A stretch of 64,000 bases of DNA from DYFT01 sp041695085 (GCA_041695085.1 JBGFRO010000049.1:1-64000), one strand, 5' to 3'; shown: positions 42,390 to 51,228, counted from the stretch's first letter. The notes: a model not told the origin generated them from the letters alone. Made by a program: numbers and translations.

Positions 42390-43646
42390 ATGCAACCTCA
42401 CATAGAAGACGTCTCCCGCAAGTCGAAAATCCTCGAAGCGCTGGAAGACCAGAATACGAGTGTAACGTTCGACGATCCGCTTGAGAATGATATGATTCTC
42501 AATATGGGTCCTCAGCATCCCGCAACACATGGAGTGCTGCGCTTGCTGGTGCGGTTGGATGGAGAGACCGTCATTGGATGCGTACCGGAACTTGGTTACC
42601 TCCACCGCGGGTACGAGAAGCTCGCGGAGAATTCGACCTACCACGAGTATATTCCACACACGGATCGACTCGATTATCTCTCTCCCCTTTCCAACAACAC
42701 CGCCTACGTTCTTGCTGTTGAAAAGCTGCTCGGCATCGAGGCGCCGCCGCGGGCACAATACCTGCGTGTGCTTATTTCGGAGCTGGCACGCATCTCTTCT
42801 CATCTGTTGTGGCTGGGAACAATGGGAATGGATGTCGGTGCGTTGACGGTGTTTATGTGGACGTTCCGGGAACGGGAAAAACTGTACGACATCTTCGAAC
42901 ATCTCGTCGGTGCTCGGTTTACGACGAGCTTTACGCGTATCGGCGGCTTATCGCACGATGTCTCACCTGAGTCGCTCGCGATGATCCAACGCTTCATTGA
43001 CGACTTCCCTGACAAACTTGACGAATGCGAACGCCTGTTGAACCGGAACCGGATCTTTGTCGAGCGCTGTGACGGCGTCGGTGTCATCACGCGCGAACAA
43101 GCAATCGACCTCGGCGTCACAGGACCTTGTTTGCGAGCGTGCGGTGTGGAACACGACCTGCGTCGTGCGAATCCCTACCTGGTCTATCATGAGCTCGACT
43201 TTAACGTGCCGACGTACGAGGGGGGTGACACGCTTGCCCGCTACTACCAACGCAACGCAGAGATGAAAGAAAGCACGAAGATTGTGAAACAGGTGCTTCA
43301 GAAGATGCCGGCAGGTGAGGTGCAGGCATTCAAGCCGAAAAAAGTGCTGCCCAGCAAGGAACGGGTGTACACGAAGATGGAGGAATTAATACACGATTTC
43401 ATGATTGTCAATTTCGGTGTCGAGCCTCCCGTGGGTGAAGTCTATCACGCCGTGGAAGCACCGAAGGGAGAGCTTGGATTCTATATTTATAGTCATGGTG
43501 AAGGGTATCCATGGCGGCTGAAAATACGATCTCCGTCTTTTGTCAACTTACAATCGCTGCCGACGATGCTCAAAGGCGCGATGATTTCCGACGTCGTTGC
43601 CATCATCGGCAGCCTCGATCCCGTGATGGGAGAAGCCGATAAGTGA
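42390..43646 (+). CDS. nuoD: NADH-quinone oxidoreductase subunit D
   Basis: 418 aa, the 49 kDa subunit lining the quinone site. NMGPQHPATHGVLR near residue 35, DRLDYLSPLSNNTAYVLAVE and the C-terminal block DVVAIIGSLDPVMGEADK are present. It starts 2 bases after the nuoC stop. Confidence 0.96.
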   Translation: MQPHIEDVSRKSKILEALEDQNTSVTFDDPLENDMILNMGPQHPATHGVLRLLVRLDGETVIGCVPELGYLHRGYEKLAENSTYHEYIPHTDRLDYLSPLSNNTAYVLAVEKLLGIEAPPRAQYLRVLISELARISSHLLWLGTMGMDVGALTVFMWTFREREKLYDIFEHLVGARFTTSFTRIGGLSHDVSPESLAMIQRFIDDFPDKLDECERLLNRNRIFVERCDGVGVITREQAIDLGVTGPCLRACGVEHDLRRANPYLVYHELDFNVPTYEGGDTLARYYQRNAEMKESTKIVKQVLQKMPAGEVQAFKPKKVLPSKERVYTKMEELIHDFMIVNFGVEPPVGEVYHAVEAPKGELGFYIYSHGEGYPWRLKIRSPSFVNLQSLPTMLKGAMISDVVAIIGSLDPVMGEADK

Positions 43647-43660
43647 ACGCAGAACGATGA

Positions 43661-44152
43661 ATGCTGATCTCACCTCCACTTGACCTCATGCTTTCAGAAG
43701 AGAATCTCAAAAAAGTCGATCAACTCAGGAAAATGTATCCCACTTCTCAGGCACTCACGCTCCCCGTATTGTGGATGGTGCAGGAAGAACATGGGTATAT
43801 TTCGACTGAGGCTATGAAATACGTGGCCGATCTTTTGAATGTCCCGTACGGCCACGTCCTCGGAGTGGTGACATTTTACACGATGTTTCATAGTCGTCCC
43901 ATCGGCAAACACCATATCGAAGTCTGCACGAATGTTTCGTGTATGCTACGAGGATCCGGGCGCATTGTGGAGCATCTCGAACAACGGCTCGGTATCAAGT
44001 GTGGCCAGACGTCGCGAGACATGCAATGGACGCTCTCAGAAGTAGAATGTATGGGCTCATGCGGCACGGCTCCGATGCTGGCAATCGGTGAGGAGTATTA
44101 CGAGAATCTGACACCAGAAAAGGTGGATAAGATTATCGACAGTCGCGCGTGA
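43661..44152 (+). CDS. nuoE: NADH-quinone oxidoreductase subunit E
   Basis: 163 aa, 24 kDa thioredoxin-like [2Fe-2S] protein. Four Cys ligands in CTNVSCMLRGSG and CMGSCGTAPM. A shorter start at MLSEENLKKVDQL (43688) is possible. Its stop overlaps a HicA fragment, and nuoF follows only after about 760 bases. Confidence 0.95.
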   Translation: MLISPPLDLMLSEENLKKVDQLRKMYPTSQALTLPVLWMVQEEHGYISTEAMKYVADLLNVPYGHVLGVVTFYTMFHSRPIGKHHIEVCTNVSCMLRGSGRIVEHLEQRLGIKCGQTSRDMQWTLSEVECMGSCGTAPMLAIGEEYYENLTPEKVDKIIDSRA

Positions 44153-44278
44153 AGAGGAAAAACCTCACTGGCCGCGAGGTCATTCGGATCTTGAAAAGCG
44201 ACAGTTGGTTCCTAGGATTGAGGGGAAGTCACTTCTACTTCAAGCATTCGGTGAAGAACGGCCTTACAACTCGACGAA
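44149..44278 (+). pseudogene. HicA-type toxin fragment between nuoE and nuoF
   Basis: A GTG overlapping the nuoE stop begins MKRKNLTGREVIRILKSDSW, then GSHFYFKHSVKNGLTT: the N-terminal part of HicA with its catalytic-His context GSHFYF. After about 43 codons the match ends and repeat S6 begins. No HicB is next to it. Confidence 0.65.
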
Positions 44279-44310
44279 GAGCACAGTGCTATTGTCTGAG
44301 GTGCGAAGGC

Positions 44311-44418
44311 CCCCGAAATCGTCGGCGGAGCGGTGGGAGGGCCTTCACTCGTGCGTTTTGATTTCGGCCAAGTCCACTCCTCACAATCAGTTGCAGCGCT
44401 CTCGGAGGCCGAAATCAA
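44311..44418. repeat. structured repeat S, copy S6 (partial)
   Basis: CCGAAATC (44313-44320) can pair with GATTTCGG (44360-44367). Alternatively TTGATTTCGGCC (44358-44369) pairs perfectly with GGCCGAAATCAA (44407-44418). Inner stems and the 3' hairpin are missing. It lies 20 bases before element R-B. Confidence 0.6.
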
Positions 44419-44438
44419 TTTCCAAATCCTCCCCCTTG

Positions 44439-44558
44439 GTGGTTGTGCAAAAAGTTCAATCGACGTGATGTGCGAGTTCGTGACTTGAGGAATTCAGATT
44501 GTTTTCGCAACACCAACGTGGGCGAGAAGGCTTCTCGCCCTACATTTTGCACAACCTC
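44439..44558. repeat. element R, copy R-B
   Basis: 120 bp. Ends GGTTGTGCAAAA and TTTTGCACAACC pair perfectly; internal hairpin GGGCGAGAAG-GCTTCTCGCCC as in R-A. Body about 90 percent like R-A by eye, but the end stem differs on both sides. Confidence 0.85.
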
Positions 44559-44644
44559 AGATGCGCACCAGATGTCCCCCTCACTGAGGGGGAGAGAGGT
44601 GGAGGTAATACTTCAGAAATGTTTGTTCTTCGCTTCCCGGCTTG

Positions 44645-44827
44645 ATGACAGCAGACAGGAGGACTCATTCGCGGAACGTGTACAATCTCCTCCAAAAGAA
44701 GTTGAAATACAACAATCTTGCAGTTCTTGAAATCTATTTAGGACAGCACGGGTACAAAGAGATAATTCCTCTGAATACTCTTCGAAACATTTTTCGACAC
44801 GCTCAAATCGAGCTCCTGAAAAGTTAG
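44645..44827 (+). CDS. small hypothetical protein
   Basis: 60 codons: MTADRRTHSRNVYNLLQKKL, then a segment with LEIYLGQHGYKEIIPLNTLR. Not recognised, no good ribosome site, and it lies in repeat-rich DNA. It may not be a gene. Confidence 0.3.
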   Translation: MTADRRTHSRNVYNLLQKKLKYNNLAVLEIYLGQHGYKEIIPLNTLRNIFRHAQIELLKS

Positions 44828-44914
44828 AAATGTTGAAGTATCCAATCGTCATGATAGAGGAAAAGGAAATCCCATTTTCACCACGGTGAAGGTGGCGGCC
44901 TAAGTAAGGTTAGA

Positions 44915-46186
44915 ATGGAAAAACTGATTCTTCCCGACATCAAGGATGTACATAAGCTGGAGGTGTACGAAACGCACGGCGGATACTCGGCCCTTCGTAA
45001 GGCACTCAGCTTGAAACCTGAAGAGGTGACGGACCAGGTAAAGAAATCCAATTTGCGTGGCCGAGGCGGTGCGTGCTTTCCCACGGGGCTGAAATGGACC
45101 TTCATGCCCAAGCAAACAAACAAGCCGAAATACTTATGCGTCAACGGCGATGAATCCGAGCCCGGCACCTTCAAGGATCGGCAGATTTTCGAGTTCAATC
45201 CGCATCTTTTGATCGAGGGGACAATCATTGCCTGTTACGCGATGGGCAGTACGACGGCGTATCTTTATATCCGCGGCGAGTACGGCAAGTGGATTCGCAT
45301 GATGCAGAAGGCGGTTGACGACGCGTACGCGAAGGGATACATCGGCAAGAACATTCTTGGAACCGATTTTTCCACCGAGCTTGTCATTCATAAAGGGGCC
45401 GGAGCGTACATCTGCGGTGAGGAGTCGGCGTTGATGAACTCGATCGAAGGAGAGCGGGGCTATCCACGCGTCAAACCGCCATTCCCGGCTCAATACGGAT
45501 TGTGGGGATGTCCCACGACCATCAACAATGTTGAAACGATCTCGAACGTGCCGATCATCATCAATCGAGGATGGGAATGGTATTCGAAGATCGGCGCGCC
45601 GAAGCATCCGGGTCCGATTCTCGTCGGGGTCAGCGGACATGTGAATAAGCCGGGTGTGTATGAGATGCCGACCGGCGTCCCTCTTCTTGAAATTATTTAT
45701 AAATACGCAGGGGGCATCCCCGGTAACAAGGCGATCAAGGCGGTCATCCCCGGTGGATCGTCGACGCCGATTCTTCGCGGCGACCAACTCGAAGGTGTCT
45801 GCATGGATGCCGATTCGATGAAAGCTGCCGGCTCGGCGGTCGGCACCGCAGGCCTGATTGTGATGGACGAGGAGACGGACCTCATTCAAGTCATCGCTCG
45901 CATATCAAAGTTCTACCATCATGAGTCGTGCGGTCAATGCACACCCTGTCGGGAAGGGACTGGCTGGCTTCATAAGATCCTTGATCGGTTTGTGGCCGGA
46001 CAGGGGACGATGAAAGATATCGACCTTCTGATGGAAGTTGCCAATAACATCGAAGGGAACACGATCTGCGCGTTGGGAGATGCTGCAGCCTGGCCCGTTC
46101 AATCGATGATTCGTCGGTTCCGAGACGAGTTCGAACGACGCGTCGTTCATCGCACGATCCCGGCGGTGGAAGCAGTTTCGGCGTGA
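44915..46186 (+). CDS. nuoF: NADH-quinone oxidoreductase subunit F
   Basis: 423 aa, 51 kDa subunit with FMN, NADH site and cluster N3. GRGGACFPTGLKW matches the FMN loop but has Cys where Gly is usual (GRGGAGFPTG). CGQCTPCREG and the distal Cys of NTICALGD supply the [4Fe-4S] ligands. No nuoG-N follows; a terminator ends the unit, so the remaining subunits must be encoded elsewhere. Confidence 0.96.
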   Translation: MEKLILPDIKDVHKLEVYETHGGYSALRKALSLKPEEVTDQVKKSNLRGRGGACFPTGLKWTFMPKQTNKPKYLCVNGDESEPGTFKDRQIFEFNPHLLIEGTIIACYAMGSTTAYLYIRGEYGKWIRMMQKAVDDAYAKGYIGKNILGTDFSTELVIHKGAGAYICGEESALMNSIEGERGYPRVKPPFPAQYGLWGCPTTINNVETISNVPIIINRGWEWYSKIGAPKHPGPILVGVSGHVNKPGVYEMPTGVPLLEIIYKYAGGIPGNKAIKAVIPGGSSTPILRGDQLEGVCMDADSMKAAGSAVGTAGLIVMDEETDLIQVIARISKFYHHESCGQCTPCREGTGWLHKILDRFVAGQGTMKDIDLLMEVANNIEGNTICALGDAAAWPVQSMIRRFRDEFERRVVHRTIPAVEAVSA

Positions 46187-46216
46187 GGCGCAGAGCAACG
46201 GGTGAAAGTGTGAGAG

Positions 46217-46250
46217 GACTCGTATAAGATCAAACTTATACGAGTCTTTT
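46217..46250 (+). terminator. Rho-independent terminator after nuoF
   Basis: Perfect 12 bp stem GACTCGTATAAG / CTTATACGAGTC with loop ATCAAA, followed by TTTTC. Thirty bases after the nuoF stop. Confidence 0.92.
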
Positions 46251-46288
46251 CATTTTGTGCAGCATTTTTTCTACATCGAGGTAGAGTC

Positions 46289-46319
46289 TTGAAACATCTC
46301 TCAGCCGTTGCTGTATACT
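46289..46319 (+). promoter_or_regulatory. candidate promoter of the sigma factor gene
   Basis: TTGAAA (46289-46294), 19-base spacer, TATACT (46314-46319), about 48 bases before the start codon. Confidence 0.4.
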
Positions 46320-46366
46320 AAGGCCGTAGAGCACAACAGCTTGTTATCGAGAGATGAAGAGGGAAC

Positions 46367-47056
46367 ATGAAAAGCGCTGCACACGTCTATATAGCTGACT
46401 CACACGATCCACCCCAAACCGATCGGGGTTCCATCCGTGGTGCACGGGATCAATCGAACCAGATGGAAGTACTTGCGCAAGCAACAGGGGTTGCTCTCGA
46501 TGAGAAGAGCGATGAGATGCTTATTACCCTCTTCCAGCAAGGGGAGCGGGATGCTTTTCGCGTTCTTGTCGAACGCTACCACGCGCGCATCAAGAACCTG
46601 ATCTATTCCATCTTTCATGAGCCGGACATCATCGACGATCTGGCGCAGGAAGTGTTTATCAAGGCGTATCAGTCACTACCGCATTTTCGGTTTCAGTCAT
46701 CTTTTTACACGTGGCTGTACCGTATTGCAGTGAACAAGAGTCGGGATGAGTTGAGAAAGCGCAGAGTACGTCGCCTGATCTCTCTTCAAGCGATGATGGA
46801 AGCCCGCGAGCATGAGGTCGATGAGACCCTGAAGGTGCAGCCGGATGATTCGGAGCTTCAACAGTTGATCGCTCGTGGTCTTCAGGCGCTTCCGGAGAAA
46901 TTCCGTCTTCCGATCATTCTCAAAGACGTGGATGGACTTTCCTACGAAGAAATGGCGGAGGTGATGGAGTGTGAAATCGGAACGGTGAAGTCGCGGCTCT
47001 CTCGGGCCCGCGCACTGCTACGGGAAGCGTTGAAGCCGTACCTGAAGGAGATGTAA
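46367..47056 (+). CDS. ECF-type RNA polymerase sigma factor
   Basis: 229 aa. Region 2 is visible as DIIDDLAQEVFIKAYQSLPH and FYTWLYRIAVNKSRDELRKR; region 4 as LPEKFRLPIILKDVDGLSYE and EMECEIGTVKSRLSRAR-like EVMECEIGTVKSRLSRAR. An N-terminal extension of about 45 residues precedes region 2; a later start is possible. The anti-sigma gene starts 2 bases downstream. Confidence 0.94.
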   Translation: MKSAAHVYIADSHDPPQTDRGSIRGARDQSNQMEVLAQATGVALDEKSDEMLITLFQQGERDAFRVLVERYHARIKNLIYSIFHEPDIIDDLAQEVFIKAYQSLPHFRFQSSFYTWLYRIAVNKSRDELRKRRVRRLISLQAMMEAREHEVDETLKVQPDDSELQQLIARGLQALPEKFRLPIILKDVDGLSYEEMAEVMECEIGTVKSRLSRARALLREALKPYLKEM

Positions 47057-47058
47057 GT

Positions 47059-48621
47059 ATGGACACATTGAGACAAGAGAAGATTGAAGAACTCCTTTCC
47101 GCGTACGTCGACGGGGAACTCTCCGTCGCCGAGGTCGCAGAAGTGGAGCGACTCATCCGCGAAAAGCCGGAGCTGGATGCCCGCGTGCAGGAGCTCCGCC
47201 GTATGAAAGCTCTCCTTGCTCAAAAGAAACCGTTGCCTCAACAGCTCGGATTCTGGACGAGGCTCTCGACGGAACTCGCCCGTCGTGAACGTGAGGAAGA
47301 TAATCTTCTGCCGTTCCCTCGAAAGCTCTTACCGTACGTTTCCTTTGCCGCTATCGTCCTTGTTGCTACAATTGGTTTCCTTCTGTTCGAGGAGCAAGAG
47401 TCCGTCATAGAATATGTGAACCAGCAAGCTGAGCAGGTTCAAAAGGCAGTGGAAGAGAATTTACTCGGGTCATCTATTTTGCCGCTCTTCTCCAACATCG
47501 ATAAGAATCAAGTCCTCCAGTTTGCACTGTTCGGAACGTTGCCGCTTGATGCGAAGGCAGAGACGGCGTTGCGTGTGGATGAGGAGGCGGAGAAGGGATA
47601 CCGTATCGATGTCGGAAGAACTGCCAAGTCACCGATCCCGCCGGTGACGGTGAATGAGCTTTTTCGAGAGCTCAAACCGACCCCCATGCAAGCACGGGTG
47701 ATCGATTCGCTGTTGGATATCAGCAAAGCGAAAATCGAATCCTCCGTCTTTATCGCGGAGGACAAAGGGATGGCCATCGATCCAGACCTGCCGAAATTCA
47801 ACCGTGCCATTCTGACGAGCATTGCCTCGGCTCTGGAGCCGTCGCAACGGAGTCGGTTCGAGCGCTTCTTACGGATTCATAACGCTCCTTATAAGATCGC
47901 TGCGACGCACGCACTGCCTCCCAAGGAGCCGGAACAAATCATCCGCGAACTTCATCTGGCCCCGCGCGCCGATCGATTTATTGTTGTCACGCCCGATACA
48001 TTCCTCTTCACTCATTTGCCGCTGAGCATTGAACAGATGCAACATGCGGCCCACCAACTGCATAAACGTCAACGCGAGGTCCATGCCAACGTCGATGTGC
48101 TGATCCGCAAGCTGGCCGACCGCGGAGATGAACTGAGGAGAGGGATCAAGTTGCGTATGAATAAAGATCGCGTTCGTGTGTTCGGGGCTCCGGAGTTCTT
48201 CAGCATTCACATTGAACGAGGAGAATCCTCAGCCGGTGGGCGTCGGGTCATGATGGTACAGCCGCGTCTGCCGGAACCATCGGTCTACGTTGGTCAAGCG
48301 CCGCGCTCTCGGTTGTTCAATTATCGATTCTATCGAAATGACTCGGCAATGTCATTCGAGTTGGAAGTCGATAGTTTGATGATGCGCTTCCTGGAAAATC
48401 CCGTTCCTGATCCGCGACGCCTGCGCGAGTTCGAGCAACGCTTTCTTGAACAACGCCTGCGCAAAGGTTTCATACCCGATTCCGTTCACATCAACAGCGT
48501 GATGGAAGAGTTCCACACCGGGAAGATCAGCTTCGATTCGTTGATGAAGCTGATCTATGAAAACGAACTGCAGGAAGCTAGAGAAAAGAGAAGACCCCGC
48601 GTCCGTATTGAACAGCATTGA
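47059..48621 (+). CDS. membrane anti-sigma factor-like protein
   Basis: 520 aa. The N-terminus (IEELLSAYVDGELSVAEVAE, then VERLIREKPELDARV) is the anti-sigma domain pattern but without the H-x3-C-x2-C zinc ligands. One membrane helix at about 95-113 (LLPYVSFAAIVLVATIGFLL), then about 400 residues outside of unknown fold. Coupled to the ECF sigma gene, so it probably controls that sigma factor. Confidence 0.85.
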   Translation: MDTLRQEKIEELLSAYVDGELSVAEVAEVERLIREKPELDARVQELRRMKALLAQKKPLPQQLGFWTRLSTELARREREEDNLLPFPRKLLPYVSFAAIVLVATIGFLLFEEQESVIEYVNQQAEQVQKAVEENLLGSSILPLFSNIDKNQVLQFALFGTLPLDAKAETALRVDEEAEKGYRIDVGRTAKSPIPPVTVNELFRELKPTPMQARVIDSLLDISKAKIESSVFIAEDKGMAIDPDLPKFNRAILTSIASALEPSQRSRFERFLRIHNAPYKIAATHALPPKEPEQIIRELHLAPRADRFIVVTPDTFLFTHLPLSIEQMQHAAHQLHKRQREVHANVDVLIRKLADRGDELRRGIKLRMNKDRVRVFGAPEFFSIHIERGESSAGGRRVMMVQPRLPEPSVYVGQAPRSRLFNYRFYRNDSAMSFELEVDSLMMRFLENPVPDPRRLREFEQRFLEQRLRKGFIPDSVHINSVMEEFHTGKISFDSLMKLIYENELQEAREKRRPRVRIEQH

Positions 48622-48647
48622 TGCGTAAGCTCACGGGTAAGTCAAAT

Positions 48648-48675
48648 GCAACCCCGGCCATGCGGTCGGGGTTGC
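48648..48675 (+). terminator. terminator after the anti-sigma gene
   Basis: Perfect stem GCAACCCCG / CGGGGTTGC around a 10-base loop, followed by gtcgttttgag. It argues against a dut start before 48675. Confidence 0.75.
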
Positions 48676-48693
48676 GTCGTTTTGAGTCTTTCA

Positions 48694-48722
48694 TTGCATT
48701 TCCCTCTCCCCTTCGCTATATT
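48694..48722 (+). promoter_or_regulatory. candidate promoter of dut
   Basis: TTGCAT (48694-48699), 17-base spacer, TATATT (48717-48722) followed by GCCGCTGCATT. The same arrangement and nearly the same downstream bases stand before lpd (54148-54176). Confidence 0.6.
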
Positions 48723-48755
48723 GCCGCTGCATTCATCAGCTCACCTCCTGCTTCC

Positions 48756-49229
48756 GTGTCGGAACATATTCGAGTTAAAATTGCGCGCGTCGGCCTCCAG
48801 CATGGCGATCTTCCGTTGCCGCGATACGCCACGGATGGTTCTGCGGGAATGGATCTCTGCGCCGCGGTGGAAAGTCCGGTTGTGCTGGCCGCTGGAGAAA
48901 CGCAACTCGTGCCGACCGGCCTCGTCATGGAACTCCCCGAGGGTTTCGAAGCGCAAATCCGTCCACGAAGCGGACTCGCCATCAAACACCGAATCGGCAT
49001 TCTGAATGCTCCGGGTACGATCGATTCGGACTATCGAGGTGAAATTAAAGTGATTCTCACCAATTTTGGTGCGGAGCCGTTCACCATTCATCGAGGTGAC
49101 CGCATCGCACAAATGGTGATTCATCGCTACGCGCGGGTGGAGTGGATTGAAGTCCAAGAGCTCTCCGACACGCGCAGAGGGGAAGGGGGATTCGGTCACA
49201 CCGGAACGTCGCTCACGAAGGGGACATAA
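48756..49229 (+). CDS. dut: deoxyuridine 5'-triphosphate nucleotidohydrolase
   Basis: 157 aa from a GTG at 48756 (VSEHIRVKIARVG). All five dUTPase motifs are seen: AGMDLCAAV, RPRSGLA, GTIDSDYRGEIKV, RGDRIAQMV, and RGEGGFGHTG. The frame is open to 48618, but that part contains a terminator and the promoter. It supplies dUMP and keeps uracil out of DNA. Confidence 0.94.
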   Translation: MSEHIRVKIARVGLQHGDLPLPRYATDGSAGMDLCAAVESPVVLAAGETQLVPTGLVMELPEGFEAQIRPRSGLAIKHRIGILNAPGTIDSDYRGEIKVILTNFGAEPFTIHRGDRIAQMVIHRYARVEWIEVQELSDTRRGEGGFGHTGTSLTKGT

Positions 49230-49230
49230 C

Positions 49231-50541
49231 ATGCCGGCCGCCAAGGGCAGCAAACGCCAAGAACCAAGAAACCGTCCATCTGCAGACCGCACCGAAGAAC
49301 GCTGGGATGCGCTCTTTCGTTCTTTGGGAAGAATTGACGTCGTTCTGTTGGTGGGGGCTTTTTTGCTGCTTCTCGTATTGATCTATTCGATTCAATCGGT
49401 CCTCTCGCCGTTTGTCATTCTTGGCGCCATTCTCTTCTTGCTCTATCCGTTGCGCACGTACGATTTGGCGAAGAAAACGATGTGGCTCAGCGTCATCTTG
49501 TTCGCGATCTGGTTTTTCTCCAACATCGGCTCGATTTTAGCCCCCTTTGTCGTTTCGCTCATCCTCGCCTACATTCTGAACCCCATCGTCAATAAAGCCG
49601 AGCAATGGAGAATCCCGCGCTGGTTGACATCGCTGTTTATTATTTTGCTTCTCATTGCTCTCGTCAGTTTAGTGCTCTTCTTTGTCTTGCCTGTAGCCCT
49701 TGCACAGTTTGAAGGAATTCTCAATTCAATCTCCGTCGTTTTCAACGACTTCAACAATTGGATTGTCAGAAGCGGGATCCTCACCACGCTGGAGAAGTAC
49801 GGCATCACCTCAGACGAGGTCAAAAAGACCCTCCAGACATACTTCACGCCGAGAATTGAAGATATCCTGAAGAACTTGCTCCGCTGGATGCTCGCGCTGT
49901 TGAGCAGCCTGAGTAGTATCGTCACCCAGATCTTCTACATCGTGTTGCTTCCTTTCTTGACATTCTACCTCCTGACGGATTTTCCGAGGATCGTTGCCGC
50001 CGTTTTGCGTTTGTTTCCGACCTCCGTTCGCGCCAGGGTGGAAGAGTATGGACGGCTTGCCGATCAAGTCATCGGATTGTATCTGAGAGGCATACTCACG
50101 GTAGCGTTCCTCCAGGGGGTGATGGTGTTTCTTTTGTTTTCACTCGTTGGAATCAAATACGCACTCGTGCTCGGTGTTATCGCTGCGGCACTCGATCTGG
50201 TTCCGTACTTTGGCCTGATCATCACGATGGTTCTGGCGGGCATCGTTGCGTCGTTTAGCGATCCCCCCGTCTTACCGAAGGTGCTTTTCGCTCTCGGTTC
50301 CATCGAAGTGCTTCGCATTTTTGAAACCATGTATCTTGCGCCGCGGATTGTTGGAAACAAAGTAGGACTCCATCCGTTGTTGATTATTTTTTCTATTCTC
50401 GTCTTCTTCCATTTCATCGGCTTCATCGGTCTGCTTGTTGCCGTGCCCGTAACCGCTCTCGTCGTGTTGTTCGTGCGAGAGTGGGAGGCTCGGCGCCGAG
50501 GTATGACCCTTGAAGAATATCATTCGACGCCCACCGAGTAA
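49231..50541 (+). CDS. AI-2E family transporter (PerM-like)
   Basis: 436 aa with seven to eight membrane helices and the family pattern IGLYLRGILTVAFLQGVMVF and ALDLVPYFGLIITMVLAGIV, then LAPRIVGNKVGLHPLLIIFS. Start at MPAAKGSKRQEPR, one base after the dut stop. The substrate cannot be read from sequence; the family name does not prove autoinducer transport. Confidence 0.9.
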   Translation: MPAAKGSKRQEPRNRPSADRTEERWDALFRSLGRIDVVLLVGAFLLLLVLIYSIQSVLSPFVILGAILFLLYPLRTYDLAKKTMWLSVILFAIWFFSNIGSILAPFVVSLILAYILNPIVNKAEQWRIPRWLTSLFIILLLIALVSLVLFFVLPVALAQFEGILNSISVVFNDFNNWIVRSGILTTLEKYGITSDEVKKTLQTYFTPRIEDILKNLLRWMLALLSSLSSIVTQIFYIVLLPFLTFYLLTDFPRIVAAVLRLFPTSVRARVEEYGRLADQVIGLYLRGILTVAFLQGVMVFLLFSLVGIKYALVLGVIAAALDLVPYFGLIITMVLAGIVASFSDPPVLPKVLFALGSIEVLRIFETMYLAPRIVGNKVGLHPLLIIFSILVFFHFIGFIGLLVAVPVTALVVLFVREWEARRRGMTLEEYHSTPTE

Positions 50542-50547
50542 GTCCCT

Positions 50548-51228
50548 ATGTCCGGTTCTCTGTATCTCGTTGCCACACCCATCGGCAATCTCGAAGATAT
50601 GACCTTTCGAGCTCTTCGTGTGTTGAAAGAAGTCGATCTTGTCGTGTACGAAGAGCGAAAGGAGGGAGCGCGGCTCCTGAAACACTTCGGCATCGAAAAG
50701 CCGGTTGAAAGTTTAAACGAGCACAACGAGCCTGCCGCATCGCAAGTGATCCTTGAGAAATTACGGGAGGGAAAATCCGTTGCGGTGATCTCCGATGCCG
50801 GTACGCCGGTGTTTTCAGATCCCGGACAGCTTCTCGTGCAAAAAGCAATCAAGGCGGGGATTCGCATCGTCCCCATTCCGGGGGCATCGTCGCTGCTGCC
50901 TGCCCTCATCGTTTCCGGGTTTCCCATTGATCAGTTTGTTTTCCATGGATTTCTTTCGCCGAAGCGGCAACGGCGAGTGGTGGAGCTACAGGATTTGCGA
51001 AGAGAACACCGAACCATCGTTTTGATGGAAGCTCCGTACAGACTAACGCAGTTGGTGCGAGACATTGCGGAGGTATTTGGCTCGACGCGTCGGCTCTGCG
51101 TTGCATTCGATCTCACCTTACCCACGGAGAAGATCTTCTATGGCACGGCTCCCAAGCTTTATGAGCAGTTTTCGAAGGAAGAGCGGAAAGGAGAATTTGT
51201 GGTGGTGATTGAGGGGAGTGCGAGATGA
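50548..51228 (+). CDS. rsmI: 16S rRNA (cytidine1402-2'-O)-methyltransferase
   Basis: 226 aa of the tetrapyrrole methylase fold. LYLVATPIGNLEDMTFRAL at the N-terminus, the SAM-pocket loop AVISDAGTPVFSDPG, and PGASSLLPALIVSGFP identify RsmI. It methylates C1402 in the decoding centre of 16S rRNA. The C-terminal extension present in some homologues is absent. Confidence 0.95.
   Translation: MSGSLYLVATPIGNLEDMTFRALRVLKEVDLVVYEERKEGARLLKHFGIEKPVESLNEHNEPAASQVILEKLREGKSVAVISDAGTPVFSDPGQLLVQKAIKAGIRIVPIPGASSLLPALIVSGFPIDQFVFHGFLSPKRQRRVVELQDLRREHRTIVLMEAPYRLTQLVRDIAEVFGSTRRLCVAFDLTLPTEKIFYGTAPKLYEQFSKEERKGEFVVVIEGSAR

Noticed and set aside
48618..48755. 46-codon N-terminal extension of dut
   Set aside because: The segment contains a terminator hairpin and a promoter, and dUTPases start near the GTG at 48756.
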